Positions 1 to 11,860 are shown, numbered from the stretch's first letter. The stretch is 64,000 nt of DNA from Cricetomys ansorgei (GCA_026225945.1 JAMJFZ010001258.1:9586001-9650000), one strand, 5' to 3'. The notes: a model not told the origin generated them from the sequence alone. Made by a program: numbers and translations.

Positions 1-239
1 ATGGATATACATATGAAAAAATATGAGACTCAGGAATAATAAGTAAACCTTTATTTCAGAAACCTGTGTAACAAGATAGACAGTGAAGAAGCTCTTATTA
101 ATAAGGAGCTATGTTATTTCCTTGAGCAGAAAAGTGACATGGTATTAATTTTTGCTTCTTTAAGATGTATTTCTTGAATATCAGACATTTTATATTCATA
201 ATCATGATTGATTGATGAACTATTCTAGAAGTAGCTTCT

Positions 240-368
240 TATCTATGTTTCAACAATAAGAAAATAGAGACTCAGAGAAACTGAGTTACTCCCTCATGAT
301 CATACCACAAAATGAAAGGCAGAGCAAAGACCTAGTCCCATATTTGAATCCATGTCCAATACTCATTA
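240..368 (-). repeat. MIR SINE fragment
   Basis: This is an ancient tRNA-derived SINE read on the minus strand. On the + strand it shows the usual reversed MIR core: 'gactcagagaaactgagtta' near 271, then a 'catgatcataccac' block, then 'gcagagcaaagacctagtcc' and 'tgaatccatgtcc'. This order matches the recalled reverse MIR layout (gaggctcagagaggttaag, then ggtcacacagc, then gattcgaaccca). It is diverged, as expected for a repeat older than the mammalian radiation. The bounds are approximate. Confidence 0.7.
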
Positions 369-370
369 AA

Positions 371-920
371 GAAAGACTAATTAGCCAGTAGTATTTTAGA
401 AGGCATGTTTTGACTGAAATAAAATGCTTGGTTCTCGGGGAGCCCTGTTCTCTAAGTAGCTAGGAGTGATGGCTGAGTTGAGGAGAAAGTCAAAGAATAT
501 GCAGACCCAACAAAGCAGATGGAAACATTCAGGATTTCAGTGTGCCCTGAACTGAGTTCCAGGGGCAAGATGTCTGAGGAAGAGATCAGTCTGAATCCAC
601 AAAACAGCATCTCCCTTCCTGGGCTGTGAATTGTGTCTCAGAGAAATCACAGCAGGGTCAGGCAAGGTGAGAAATGAGGATTTCATCCCTAGTGTGAGAA
701 AAGCACTGTCTGGTCACTCAAAAATCATTGTCAATAATGATTTTTCTCTGAATTCATGTCTTCTATGGGCTCTCCTGATTGCCCATTAAAACAAGAAGCC
801 ACAGGTGGAAACCAGAGTATAAGTATGAAGGCAAAGAGGATTTAGATAAGGAAGTGAAATCAGAAACAAAGAAGATCATATCAGGAACAAACCTCAGAGG
901 GCAGCCAGTGACATGATCCT

Positions 921-922
<2 letters not shown>
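371..922. other. unassigned non-coding sequence
   Basis: No ORF of note and no repeat that I recognise. The composition is mixed, with a slightly GC-richer patch around 530-700. Confidence 0.5.

Positions 923-962
<40 letters not shown>
923..962. repeat. (CA)n microsatellite
   Basis: About 20 uninterrupted CA units, followed by a short 'tatacagg' boundary. The length suggests it is polymorphic. Confidence 0.97.
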
Positions 963-968
<6 letters not shown>

Positions 969-2188
969 GGGAACAGAAACATCTGAAAGTTAGACATTTT
1001 GTATATATTTATAAATATATGTTTATATATTTTATACTGTGGGTGTTTTTGTCATTATATAACTGGGGTGATTAACATCTACATCTGCCTTTGAATTCAG
1101 AGCAGTAGAAACTACTGGAACAAAGGAGAACAAACAGTGTATTTCACATACTCAAATCAATCACTGGCCTTAATTGACATTCATATTTGCATTTGAGTGC
1201 TTCCTTCATGTTCCTGGAGTCTGAATATGTTTTGCCACTCATTTACATGAAATGTTTATTTCCTTTTTCAATTAAAAATACTTCATGAAGCTGAGAAATG
1301 GCTTTTCCACCAACACCATCTTTCATTACTGATCATTAAAAATGGGAAATTCTGCCCCCTACTTGAATTTCAACAATAGATTTAGAGTATTCACAGGAGT
1401 CATGGGAATGATTGCAACTACAAGATTAGCCTGAAATGTTTTTTATTTACTAATACATTTTTTATGAGACAAGAACAAACTGCATTATTTTCATATGTTA
1501 TCATTAACTCTAAGCTAGTACTTTTTGTAAATTTTGTGTTTTCATGTATAAAGAAAAGCCAAGAATTTAAGATCAAGGATCAAGACCTCAGGATCATATA
1601 TTTCATGGACATTGAAGCTGGGGCCAAGTCTCTTATTTATCTGTTTTAAATTTTATCTCAGTTCACTAAAGCAACTACTTCTGTAATCTCAAACAATGAG
1701 TTAGTTTGGGTTGGCATACAAGTAAGGTGCTATTTAGAGTTGGGAAAATTGAGAAGATTCTCTTTACTCTGTGTTTTAGCTACATACTGTTAAAAGTTTT
1801 TGATTTTTTTGTTTTTGTCTTTTTCTACAATTGATTTATCAATTATTTCCCCCATAAAATATACATACACCAAAATGCTATGTAAGTTAAATGTAAAATG
1901 TAAGTTAATAAAAATTATGAACATAATTTTCCTTTTTTCTTAATCCATAGAGTACTGAAAGCCATAATGATTTGAAAGCATCTCTATTATGTCAAAAGGT
2001 TGTAATACAAAGTCACAAAGACTCTGGTAAGGAGAGATATCAGGCAGAATGGTGACAAGTATATATGGTTACAAGTATAAATTTTAACCCCTTCCCCCAT
2101 AGTGTACAGGTAAAACATATCTAATGTCACTGTGCCTCTTGCTAGAATTCAAGAAATAGTTTAGCAGAGTGACTATCAGACAATAAAC
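963..2188. other. unassigned AT-rich sequence
   Basis: AT-rich, with TA-rich strings near 1000-1035 and many in-frame stops. The longest ORF is 61 codons with no recognisable motif. No repeat family is identified. Confidence 0.5.
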
Positions 2189-2870
2189 TGTGGGGCTGGC
2201 CTAAAGCTAAGAGGGAGTTGGAGCATGCTTCAAACCCCAGATTCCCTCACTCTGAGAGTGAAAGGCATTTGGCTGCTCCCCCTTTTCTTATCTGACAAAC
2301 CCCAGGAAGCATTAACAGCTAGCAAAGCTCCCTCTTGGGTAATAACATGCCTTAGATCACTAGCCACTGATAAGATTCTGCCACTCCAAGGTATCTGGTC
2401 TGGTTGCTGCTTATTTGACCACTTGGGCTAGAGGACAATAGGGCTGGACTTCTCCTTATATGGCCTCTTCCCCTGGCCTCTGTAATGCCCTTCTGCTCAT
2501 GCAAATAGAGCTTCCTTAATACTATCCCTCCCTGCCAATGGCATACAACCATCCAGGTCTGATCATGAGTCTTGTACATGCAAAGGAAGCTCTCCTAGCA
2601 TCATTGCCCCTGAGAATGTCATACCACCACATGAAACATTTTCCTTCTCCCTCTATTATATATATGTATATATTTATATAATGTCTCTTTATATATATAT
2701 GTCCCTTTGCTTCAATAAACTGAGCTGTTTACACTGACATTGTCTCCCAGGAAGTATGTTTTTTACTGGTTCTCTCCCTCTGCTCAAGACCTTCTCGACA
2801 CAGAAGGTTTTTGACTACATCGCTCCCTCCCTGAAGTTGAGTCATCAGTGCCCAGTGGCTTTCCTGCTCC
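2189..2870 (+). mobile_element. LTR-like block, probable old solo LTR
   Basis: The block is GC-richer than its flanks and opens with TGTGGGGCTGG. A TATA-rich run at about 2656-2700 is followed closely by an AATAAA hexamer at 2714-2719, then a pyrimidine-rich U5-like stretch (tctctccctctgctc). This U3/TATA/polyA-signal/U5 order is typical of retroviral LTRs. I find no primer-binding site, no gag/pol sequence downstream, and no convincing target-site duplication, so the right end is uncertain. The short ORFs inside it are incidental. Confidence 0.5.
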
Positions 2871-3959
2871 GAGGAAGGGACCAGAAAGCAAGGACCACAG
2901 ATAAGGTATCTAAGAGGTTGGAGATTTAACCTATACCTTCCTTTAGTCTCCTTGAGTGAAAAAGGCAGGATGAGGTAAGTACTCTTGGATCTAATGTTAT
3001 CTAATGTTATTAACAGATAGCTTGTTTAACTCATGTGTAATTGATTTAAATTTCAGAAAACTTAAATCCTTTTGTGAAAAAGGTGAAAATAAATACAGAC
3101 TAATGGAAACAGGATATAATATTTTTCAAATACTCAATGAAGGCCTTCTTTTTAGGTGGGAATTATTGATTGATACAAGACTCTGAAGCCAAAATTAACT
3201 GTTAGTAAAGAAGGGAGTATCAGGGAAAATGTCAGCTCTGACTAAGGAAAGGCAAGTTAAAGGAGTAAATCATTAAATGGTCATTTAATATAGGTTTCTT
3301 TCAGAAGTACAGAATGACTACACTAAAGTTCAAATTGTTTTAATAAAGTGAACCCTGAACATTAACAAATATCAAAGGATATTAATGCAATGACGATAAG
3401 TGTCACTAAGCCGAATCCCATTATTGCACAGAGCAGAGAATCATCACAGTGATGTTATTGTCTGCTCACTAGAATCCACAGTACAATGTAACAGGATATT
3501 AAGGATGTCAGGACAGAGGAAGAAACAACCATATGAAGTGGATCCCAATGTCCTGTGAACACTTGATAGCATTCAGATGAATGGAGTCATTCATTTGATC
3601 TTAAAGTCAACATTCATTCATGTTTGTGACATGAATGAGAATGAGAGAGCTCTGAAGAGTTAAAGGTTAAGAGAATAGTCATTAAGAACTGTAGTGACTT
3701 CAGGGCATTAATCTGTAATGAAGGAAAAAGAGGAATACCACTGCATCGAGGAAGGGCAGATGCCTGGTCCATTCCTGGGCACCACAGTAATAAGGAAAGT
3801 TTGACAAGAAAGAAAATTCTTTGGTAGAAGCCAGTGAACCAAGTATTGAGAACTTGTGGTAGAAAGATGCAGTTTATAATATGAGCATTCATGGAAATGC
3901 CATTTGAATAATGAAAAGTTACCTCGTATTCCATTATAAGTTGGTGCTCTAGCTTGTTT
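2871..3959. other. unassigned sequence
   Basis: No repeat family is recognised. A 106-codon minus-strand ORF lies at 3614-3934, but its translation shows no domain and its flanks show no splice or promoter context, so I treat it as chance. Confidence 0.5.
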
Positions 3960-4370
3960 TATATTGTTCTGAAAACAATATTGTTAATAAAAGGTTTATT
4001 TTGTTTATAGGTTGGAATCCATTATTAAGGGAAGTAAGGGCAGCTGCTCAAGAACCCAGGGGCAAGAACTTAGGCAGAGACCATGGAGGAGTTCTATTTA
4101 CTGGCTTGCTTCCAGGCTCAGGTTCAAATACCTTTCTTATATAACATAGGACTACCTGTGCTGTGGGCATCACTCACAGAGGGCTTGACCCTCTTCCATC
4201 AATTAGTAACCCCCCAAAAAAAAAAACCAAAAAAACAAAAAACAAAAAACAAAAAACACACTCACATGCCCACAGGCCAATTTGATAGAAACAATACTTC
4301 AAAAGAGCTTCCCTCTTCCCAAGTGACTGTAGTGTATATCAAATTTTAAAAATCTAACCAGCACAATTGG
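3960..4370 (-). mobile_element. MaLR (MT/ORR1-type) LTR, reverse orientation
   Basis: Read on the + strand, this has the typical reversed rodent MaLR layout. It opens with 'aaaggtttattttgtttata', then 'gcagagaccatggagga', 'ctggcttgctt', 'tatataacataggactacct', 'gcccacaggccaatttgata', 'cttccctcttcccaagtgac' and 'tctaaccagcaca'. All of these are landmarks I recall from the common rodent ERVL-MaLR LTRs. An A-rich insertion at 4216-4258 interrupts it. The 88-codon ORF at 4083 lies inside this LTR and is not a gene. Confidence 0.75.
4216..4258. repeat. A-rich (AAAAAAC)n tract
   Basis: An adenine-rich low-complexity tract with C interruptions, inside the reversed LTR. It may be expanded simple repeat or the tail of a lost insertion. 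Confidence 0.85.
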
Positions 4371-5317
4371 TGTAAAATATCCTACAACCCAGCAATAGCA
4401 ATTCTAGGTCCATTCCAAGAAAAAGCTGTTCCTAGTAGATATCCCAAGTAGATATCTGTAAGTCCATTCGATATTTTTAAATTACATAAGGCAATCTCAA
4501 TTCCTTTCAATAGTAGATTAACATGTTGCTCTGCTTTTGCAATGGAACTTAACTTAGCAATGAAACTGCTGAAGTAGAAAAGCATTATCAAATGTTCCCT
4601 GGGAAACAGACTCTGACTCATTCGTTCCACACAGGAAGTTTGTTTGGGATTAGTCTTGGAATCAATACTTGTGAAGGAATAAATTAAGCAGGTCTTGGTA
4701 GAAGAGATGTTTTACTATGATGCAAACAAAAGTAATAACTTGCCAAGTCCCATATGGAGCCATGAACTGAGCAAGGCTTTCCAAAGTCATTCAAAATCTA
4801 GGCATAGAAGCTATACCTCTGTGCCTTCATTCACCAGTCATTGCACAGTTGCTTACATAAATGTATAACGGAAGCTCCCTCTAGTTAAAGGAAAGTTACT
4901 AATAAACTAATAGAAATGTGGTGTCTCAGCAGTGGCAAACAGCTAGCACCCCTCTATATGAAGGAATGAGATGAATACTGAAATGCTAAATAGAAACAGC
5001 AGCCTAGGACAGCATGCAGAAGAAGCATGTGTATTAGTGAGAGTTCATTTCCTATCACCAGGCTGACTGCAAAAAGGAAGTTGCATCATAATATTAAAAA
5101 GTGCAAAATAGCAAATATACAACATTTAGAAATGTGCTTTGTGTGTGTACAAGTAACAAACATAAGAACATATGCCTAGCGATCAAAACACTGAGATCAG
5201 CATATTGATACTTCTGAGTGTAGAGAAAAACATAAGCACGTAGTCCCTGTCTAATTCTCTATGTTGGACATTTGCTAACTTATAGAACTTATTACAAATG
5301 TTTAGATGATGGGGTGA
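4371..5317. other. unassigned, with possible L1M trace at left end
   Basis: The first 50 bases contain 'acccagcaatagcaattcta', which resembles the L1 'cccagcaattccactcctag' stretch of the + strand 3' region. Homology is lost quickly after that. The remainder shows no recognised repeat or coding signal. Confidence 0.4.
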
Positions 5318-5540
5318 TGGTAAATCTTGCATGTCAACATAATTGGGCTGAAAAATTCCCCAAGAGCTGGTTAAACATTATTTCTGGGTGTGCTCCTGGG
5401 AGTGTTAGAAAAATGGATAAATTTATATCTCTCTGTCTATCTGTCCCTCTCTATCTCTCTCCATCTTCCCACCCTTTCTCTCTGTTTCTCTTTGAGAACA
5501 GCCATATTCTCTTGTTCTTAGCATTGAAGATTATGGAGCT
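5318..5540 (+). mobile_element. ancient LTR fragment (ERVL/MaLR-like)
   Basis: It opens with a variant of the 'ggttaatcttgattgtcaac' start (here 'ggtaaatcttgcatgtcaac'). Then come 'ggttaaacattatttctggg' and a 'tgtgctcctgggagtgtt' block, then a pyrimidine-rich ladder of TCTCTCTGTCTATC type at 5430-5500. That order matches old mammalian LTRs that carry a long TCTC stretch. The subfamily cannot be assigned by eye. Confidence 0.6.
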
Positions 5541-5837
5541 CAAAATGAATTAAAATAATGCTTCTTGCTTGTAAGATCTGTCAGTCTGAATCATCATGTG
5601 AGCCAATTAGCTATAGAGAATAATTTTCTAGGAAACATTGATGAATATAGTTTCACATATTCAATATGAAAATATTAAGAATTTGATCTGAAAGTAATAA
5701 AATTAGGATTTTTTTCATATGTTCATTTATAATTTACTCATGCATTTATTTTGTAGAATGAATATAGATAGATGTTAATGTAGATATGTATGATATAGAT
5801 ATTTATAACTGAACCTAGACAAGATGGCTCACTAAAC
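5541..5837. other. unassigned AT-rich sequence
   Basis: About 300 bp between the ancient LTR and the B1, with no recognised features. Confidence 0.5.
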
Positions 5838-6002
5838 CTGAATGTGGTAGTTCAGTTCTATAGTCCCAGCATTGGGAAGGCTGAAGCAGGAGGATTGCCA
5901 CAATTTCAAGGCTATTTGGAATTTGGATACATAGTGAGTTCTATGACAGTCTGCGCTACACTAAAGCACTCTTTCAAAAGTTTATAATAACGACAATAAA
6001 AC
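5838..6002 (+). repeat. B1 SINE, diverged
   Basis: A 7SL-derived rodent SINE. Landmarks in order: 'tagtcccagcattgggaagg', 'ctgaagcaggaggattgcca', 'tttcaaggc', 'atagtgagttctatgacagt', then an A-rich tail ending near 6000. The many substitutions point to an old copy. No clean target duplication is seen. Confidence 0.8.
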
Positions 6003-6744
6003 TCTTAAATGAGTCTAGACTTTGAGATAAACCTCTCTTCTAAGTACTAAGTTAGAAGAAAAATAAGGTCAAGGTCAGCTCTTGTTCTTCAAAGTCATTC
6101 GTATAGCTATGTCTTGTATGAGGCACAAGAGGAAGTGAACCTGCAGCCTATGCAGTTACAGGCACTTTCAGGGTCTCTCAAGAGCCCAGCTACAGCTGAG
6201 GGAGAATGTGAATGGAGGTGGACAAGAAGAAAACCTGGGATATTTTTCTTTTCTCTTCTTTACACTTTTATTATTAGGACACAAGAATCCATTAACTGGA
6301 TACATGTCATCATTTGAATCTTAGCTATTTCAAACCTTCTTATGATCCTGAATCAGAGAGATCTCTCTTCAGAGATGTACATTGCTTCCACTGATCACCT
6401 CTACTTTGAGAGGTGCGGGAAATTAGGACTTGTGTCAGCCAGCCATGACAATGTCCTTGCTAGAAAGGATTTGTAGCTTTCTTTCTTTACAACAAACTAG
6501 CTTTTTTATAAGAATACATGGGGACCATGTGAGAATTCATTTTCTCCTATAGGATATCGAAGTTGTCAGCTGCATAAGGTGTTCTAGAGCCTTGAATACC
6601 TTTTAAAGCACTGTGTATGTTGGTTTGACTTAAAAATATGGTGAGAGCACTGGCCCAAAGAGGTTCTGAATGCTTGAGCATTAGCTTTTAGAACTAAGGT
6701 CTGTGTTTTAGATCTCAGGGAATCCTTTAAGAAATGCTGTCTCT
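6003..6744. other. unassigned sequence left of the inverted L1
   Basis: No repeat or gene recognised. Its last 11 bases (6734-6744) form the left member of the likely target duplication for the L1 that follows. Confidence 0.5.
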
Positions 6745-7025
6745 GATGATGATTGGGTGAGGCACCCGATCTATGAAGATAGGTACCTGACTGTCTTTGG
6801 AATCATCTCCAGTCTATCCAGTCTCTGGTTCCTGGCCAGCCCTGCAGAGACAGGCATGAACTCTCTCCCTTGGTTTGGAGTGCTGCCCTTCCATTGCTCC
6901 AGCAGATCTGGCAGGCTGGTTAGGCTTCAGTTGAAGATTTTGTGTCTGGTTGATATCCCGGTCCCACCACTGAAAGCCTTGCCTGGTTACAGATGGCCTG
7001 TTCAGGCTTCCCATCCCCCATTATT
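6745..7025 (-). mobile_element. L1 segment, inverted 5' part (Lx-type)
   Basis: This is antisense L1 sequence near the ORF2/3' UTR boundary. On the + strand it reads 'gcacccgatctatgaagata', 'ccagtctctggttcctggcc', 'ggcatgaactctctccct', 'ctgcccttccattgctccag' and 'gatggcctgttcaggcttcc'. The same ordered blocks occur in the antisense L1 at 44.6-44.9 kb. It joins directly to a sense L1 segment at about 7026, which gives a 5'-inverted insertion. The 151-codon ORF over this region is an L1 3' UTR artefact. Confidence 0.8.
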
Positions 7026-7614
7026 AGGGGCCCTAACTAGGGTCACACCATCAGAGAGGTTTCCTGCAGGAGCTGATGGGAGCAGACGCAGAGGCCCTGG
7101 TCCAAACATATGGGGGAGCTCAGGGAGCCCTGATGAAGAGGGGCAGGAGGCATTTCAGGACCAGAGAGACCGAGACATCAAGAGAAAAAGCCCCACAGAG
7201 TCAATTGACTAGGACTCTTTGGGGCTCACATAGACTGAAGTGACAGACACAGAGCCTACAGAGTCCCCTACATATGTCTATTGTTATCTGGCTTGCTGCG
7301 CTTGTAGAACTTCTAAAAGTTGGAGTGTGGGTAAGATCTCTGACCCTTTTACCTGCCCTTTCCTCCTGCTGGGCTCCCTTGTCCAGCTCTCATGTAGGGG
7401 CTCCAGCCAACATCGTTCCATCTTGATATGCTTGGCCTGAGTGTAACTCTGAGAGGCCTGCTCTGTTCTGAGGGGAAGCAGGTATGCGTGGGGCCGGGGG
7501 GGGGGGGGGGATCTGTTTGAGAGAGGAGATGGAGTGGAGCTGCGAGGAGTGGGAGGGGAGGGTGGGGTCGAGATGTATAATATGAAAGAAAAAATTAAAT
7601 TTAATTAAAAAACC
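7026..7614 (+). mobile_element. L1 3' UTR and tail, sense segment of the same insertion
   Basis: It starts with 'gccctaactagggtcacacc', then the L1 landmark 'gagctgatgggagcagacgc', 'gggagctcagggagccctga' and 'gaagaggggcagg'. It ends with a purine-rich 3' UTR end including a 15-G run (7496-7510), 'gggtcgagatgtataatatg' and an A-rich tail (7588-7612). With the antisense part at 6745-7025 it makes one twin-primed insertion. The likely target duplication is ATGCTG(T/G)CTCT at 6734-6744 and 7615-7625. Confidence 0.85.
7496..7510 (+). repeat. G15 homopolymer in L1 3' UTR
   Basis: Fifteen consecutive G, in a wider guanine-rich context (ggggccggggg upstream). Rodent L1 3' UTRs are known for G-rich polypurine tracts able to form quadruplexes. 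Confidence 0.95.
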
Positions 7615-9047
7615 ATGCTGGCTCTTCCTCACCAACGGGATTATTATCTGCACACTCGGAGCTTGCATAGTTGTTTTGCTGATCATGGAGGCACCTATTC
7701 AGAGAACAGGGTTCTTCTTCTTTTTATTTATTTATTTATTTGTTTTTGCTGCCGTGAATCTTTCTGATTTCAGATTAAAAGGAACCTTTCTAATAATATT
7801 TCAAAAATATCACAAAGCATGTGTGGGGTTCTTGTACTTGTCCTAGCATCAAACACAGATCTTCATTATGCTTCACTTTCAGCGTGAGGAGCTTTGAATT
7901 CTCAGGTAGCTCATTCATCTCTGTGTTCTTATTTTATCGTACAGCATCTTTATAGAGAGGTTTAACTGAAGAAAGACTCAGAATTATAATTTTGTTCCAG
8001 CCCAAACAGTGGCTCCTGCAAAACTGAATTTAGGATGAGGAATACTGCTCTCAAACCCACTCTGCATATTTTTAATATGTCTAGAAGTTGACATTCAGTA
8101 TTGACATTGAAATATGAATTTTAAAATGTCTTGGATAATAACGAGTTTAGGTCACACCCCAAAAGGGTATGAAAAGGGTATAAAATTGAATAATTTCATC
8201 TAAGAGTCCTTACTACCGGTTGTTAGCCAAGGATAAAGGATTCCCTCAACAACTGAACCTGTGATAAATTCAGTCATGTGAACCAATCATGTTTCCATAC
8301 TATCAGACTTTTCAAGACCTTTAGAATACACATGGCTACCCTTCATGTGCAGACAGATACAGAATACATATTTTTCAGATTTGTTTAAATATTGACTTTT
8401 TTGGTGGAATTGCTATATAAAACTGTATACATCCTGGGAAGCACTAACCTGAGGGAAATTTATTAATATGTAAAACAGTAAACTAAAACATAGAGAAATG
8501 GAGTGGTTATTCAAGATTACCTCACTAGTTAATGAATGACCCTTGCAAAAAGAGAAAAAGAACGTGGTATGCTCACTAGATAATTAAATGAATAACATCT
8601 ACCAAAATATATCAGCCTCCTTTACAGTCTCTGTAATGGAATTGAGAACAAAAGAAACTTTCTAAAACTAAGAAATAATGTAAGAAATAATATATATACA
8701 TATATATGCATATGTATTTATATACATGCTATATCAACATATACATGTTATATATAACAGCAACAATATTCATGCATTAAATATTCATTAGACATGTAGA
8801 GTGAAGCTGAATAGTTCAACATTACCAGGGAAATTATTTTATCACATGTAAGTCACTTGAAAATAAATACTTTGCTATAAAAGAGAGCCTCTTTATTGAA
8901 GATTTTCAAAAGAAGATGGGTGCCTTAGAGCCCCTTGGATCTAAATTATGATATTTTTTTCAGATATGATTTACAAGACTCAGTTTGAATAGATAGCAAG
9001 GTCAAACAGTTGAGAGCTTTGGATTAAGACCCCCAAGTCTTACTTGT
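7615..9047. other. unassigned sequence with small simple repeats
   Basis: Contains a (TTTA)n run at 7722-7742 and a TA/CATA-rich patch at 8685-8760. Otherwise no recognised repeat and no ORF of substance. Confidence 0.5.
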
Positions 9048-9276
9048 GGCTGAAGAGATGACTCCATGATTTAGAGCCCATCTGCTTTAGCAGGGGATGT
9101 GGATTTATTTCCTAGCACCCATGTTGGGAAGATTATGGGTGTCTATACCTCTTGCTCCATGAAATCTGAAGACTATCTCTGACCCAATTCAGGCAATGCA
9201 GGCACATGTACAAACCCACACAGAGACAAATGCTCATACGAATATGTAAAAATACTAATAAGTAAATAAATAAATT
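9048..9276 (+). repeat. B3 (B2-type) SINE
   Basis: A tRNA-derived rodent SINE. It begins 'ggctgaagagatgactccat' (from ggctggagagatggctcag), followed by a degraded 'cctagcacccatgttggg', 'cagg' and 'caggcacatgtacaaaccca' region. It ends in an (ATAA)n tail, 'agtaaataaataaa', at 9261-9274. Diverged but the full length is traceable. Confidence 0.85.
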
Positions 9277-10564
9277 GTAGCAAAAGGCTCCACTTCTCTA
9301 AATTTCTACAACATGGTGTTTCTGGGTGAGCATGTGTTTTTAGAGCACCACCGACTTAAGGAGTTGCTTAAGAATCTCAGTTGTCATGACTAACTCTGAT
9401 TTATACTTTTGTTTGCTCTTTCATGAGAGAGGACTCTAGGATAAAATGACTAGTCATGCCATGACAACTAAGATCCCTATTGAAATGAGCTATAAAAAAA
9501 GAGGTCAGTGGCTCTTCCTTGGCTTAGGGTGAGAGGTGAAGTGTGGCTGCTCACTGCATGGAGGATTCATCAGCCACGAATCATCATGGGAGAACCATTT
9601 TTATACAGATACTGCTCAGGTCCTCTGAGGGGAATCATGGCCATCCTGTTCTTATTTGTAAGTGTCATCTCTGTTGCAAAGTATAAATAAGAGCAGCAAT
9701 CAGAAGAAATATGAGCAAAGTCTAGCTCAAAGCTAGAGTACAGCAGGTGTCAGATTCAGCTCCTAGGTATAATATATACTGTGGAGGGAAATACTGAGGG
9801 GACATTCTGTTATTATGACTTTTGACAGAAGGAGAAAGAAAGACCTAAGAGTCTTGCTCCTTGATCACTTGAACATTTGTCTCTAGGCAGACTTGATGTC
9901 ATCATGAAGGCTCACACCATAAAAGTGGGACCCATGTCTACTCTATCAGTGTCACCATAACAGACTGCAGCTGACTTGTCACAATGCAGTTTTACAGCCC
10001 GGGAAAGCCAGGTAATAGGATACAGCAAGCATCGGATTTATCTCACAAAAGATTGATTCCATGCTAGAGCTTAGCAGGTTGGTTCCCCTTCTCTTAGGTC
10101 TCCATACTCTGCGGCACATAAATTACACATGCAATATAAGCACAGAACAAAACACGAAGTTTGTGGATTTCTACAGTTCAGTTTGCCCACACAAGGAGCT
10201 AACAGATGAAGAAATGACATACTTAATGCCAGTGTCCTCTCCTAGTCTATCCATCACTAAATTAAAGCTTTCTGACCTACTACAAGCCTGTCCATGCCAC
10301 TTGGCTAGTTCTGGCCACCTATGAGTTACATGAGCTCACAGTCTACAGTATGTCTCCTTTCGTACCGGACTTTTTTTGTTCAACATTCTGTCTACACAAG
10401 TATTCAATATCCCTTTGCATAATATTAGTTACTCACTCTTCTACATTTTAAGTCATTCATATGCTATATGTTCAAATGTTGCCAAGAATCTGGACACTTT
10501 CCCTTAAATATGTATGTATAACCAGTAGTGCTCCCATGAATTATATTGTTTTTCTTATTTCTAA
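9277..10564. other. unassigned sequence
   Basis: Short ORFs only (up to 87 codons at 10061-10324), with no domain. No repeat family recognised. Confidence 0.5.
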
Positions 10565-10757
10565 GGAGTGTGTGTGTCCTAGTGTAAGGGAATATGTACA
10601 TAAATGCAGGTTCCTATGGAGGCAAGAAAATGATCTCAAATCCTCTGGAGCTGGATCTTTAGGCAGTGCAAACAGCCCAATGTAGTGATGGGAACAGAAC
10701 TAGGGTTCTCTGAAAGAGCAGCATGCCATCTTAACTGCTGTCTGATCTCTCCAGCCC
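10565..10757 (-). repeat. B3 (B2-type) SINE, reverse
   Basis: On the + strand it ends with 'tgctgtctgatctctccagc', the reversed B2/B3 head. Before that come 'gggttctctgaaagagcagc', 'ctctggagctgga' and 'gcaggttcctatggaggcaa', matching reversed box regions and the 'cctccatgggcacctgcac' tail module. The left end is a short TG run, the reversed CA-rich tail. Confidence 0.85.
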
Positions 10758-10935
10758 ATCTACAGACTTTAAAATTCATGTCTCTTGATGTATATGTTCA
10801 TGAAAAACATGTGAAAAATGGATAATTGTGACTTCTGAAATGTGTATGTTCATAAAATACCTGACACTGCCAATAATTGTCTCAATTAGAGTATATAATG
10901 ATTTTAGTAACTCTGTAACGTTTATGACATTTTAT

Positions 10936-11165
10936 TCTGACAGCCTAAATCCTCTGGCTTCCTTTGTCAAGATTACTTTGTATATTCTTGGTCATATGCA
11001 TCTCTGTGGATATTTTACAAAAAAAATATGACATGAAAACATATGCTTGTATTTTGATTAAAATTGAATTGGAAGAATGGATATATTCACAATATAGAAC
11101 CTTCCAATCCACAAATAGGATATGCCTATTTAATGAACTGAAGTCACACCTTTTCTCACTTTTCT
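10936..11165 (-). mobile_element. L1 ORF2 fragment, antisense (copy A of a local duplication)
   Basis: Matches the L1 ORF2 antisense block around 'ctcaagattactttggctat', here 'gtcaagattactttgtatat'. It continues through 'gattaaaattgaattggaag', 'gaatggatatattcacaata' and 'gaaccttccaatccacaaat', the counterpart of L1 'gattcttccaatccatgaac'. Positions 10936-11149 are about 91% identical to 12412-12625. Confidence 0.7.
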
Positions 11166-11860
11166 AATTTGGGAACACATAGTAATATTTCACAGTGTCT
11201 TTAATTTTTACTATTTATCAATTAAAAAAATTAATTATTTTTCATACTTTTTTTTGGTTATAATCAAAAGGTTCCCTTTCTGATGTGTGTATGAGTGATT
11301 TTTAGATTATCAGTTATTTTTCCATTTTCCTTATTAATTTGTAAAAAAAATTAATACATGCTAGAATATGTACATGTAGAAAGTATATATACATGTGCAT
11401 GTATATGTGAACACATAGTGATACAAAATGACTTCATAGCAAATAAATGTATTATTAATTTATGTATTATTGATATAATTAGTTATATTACATTTGTACT
11501 TATATTTAACTTATATAGAATATTATATAATAATTATATATAACAAATCATATGCACTTATGTAATACAATTATAATTAATTCTTATGATATAATTAATT
11601 ATTAATATTCATAAACAATGTGTAATTACATAAAATTATGCAATAACTATGTAATTATATTTTTTAAATATCTATAATAAGCATAATCCCTCTGAAGTGC
11701 TTTGAATTATAAATGTCCTCCATAGTCTGTTGAATTTAAAATGCTTCATCCTTAATTGTGTAACTGGAGGTGGACTTTGAGCATTTAAAGACTCATGCAC
11801 CATTTTTAATTTGTTATATGCTTTCTGCTTGAGGCGCAATATGTGACCTTTCAGCTTCCT
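11166..11860. other. AT-rich stretch, probably decayed L1
   Basis: Very AT-rich, especially 11340-11690 with repeated 'ataattaattat' strings. It could be a continuation of the antisense L1, but identity is too low to claim. Confidence 0.4.

Noticed and set aside
2189..2870. Full-length provirus starting at the LTR-like block
   Set aside because: No primer-binding site and no gag, pol or env similarity follows; at most it is a solo LTR.
6757..7212. 151-codon ORF that looks GC-rich and gene-like
   Set aside because: It crosses the inversion junction of an L1 3' UTR insertion and is explained by the repeat.
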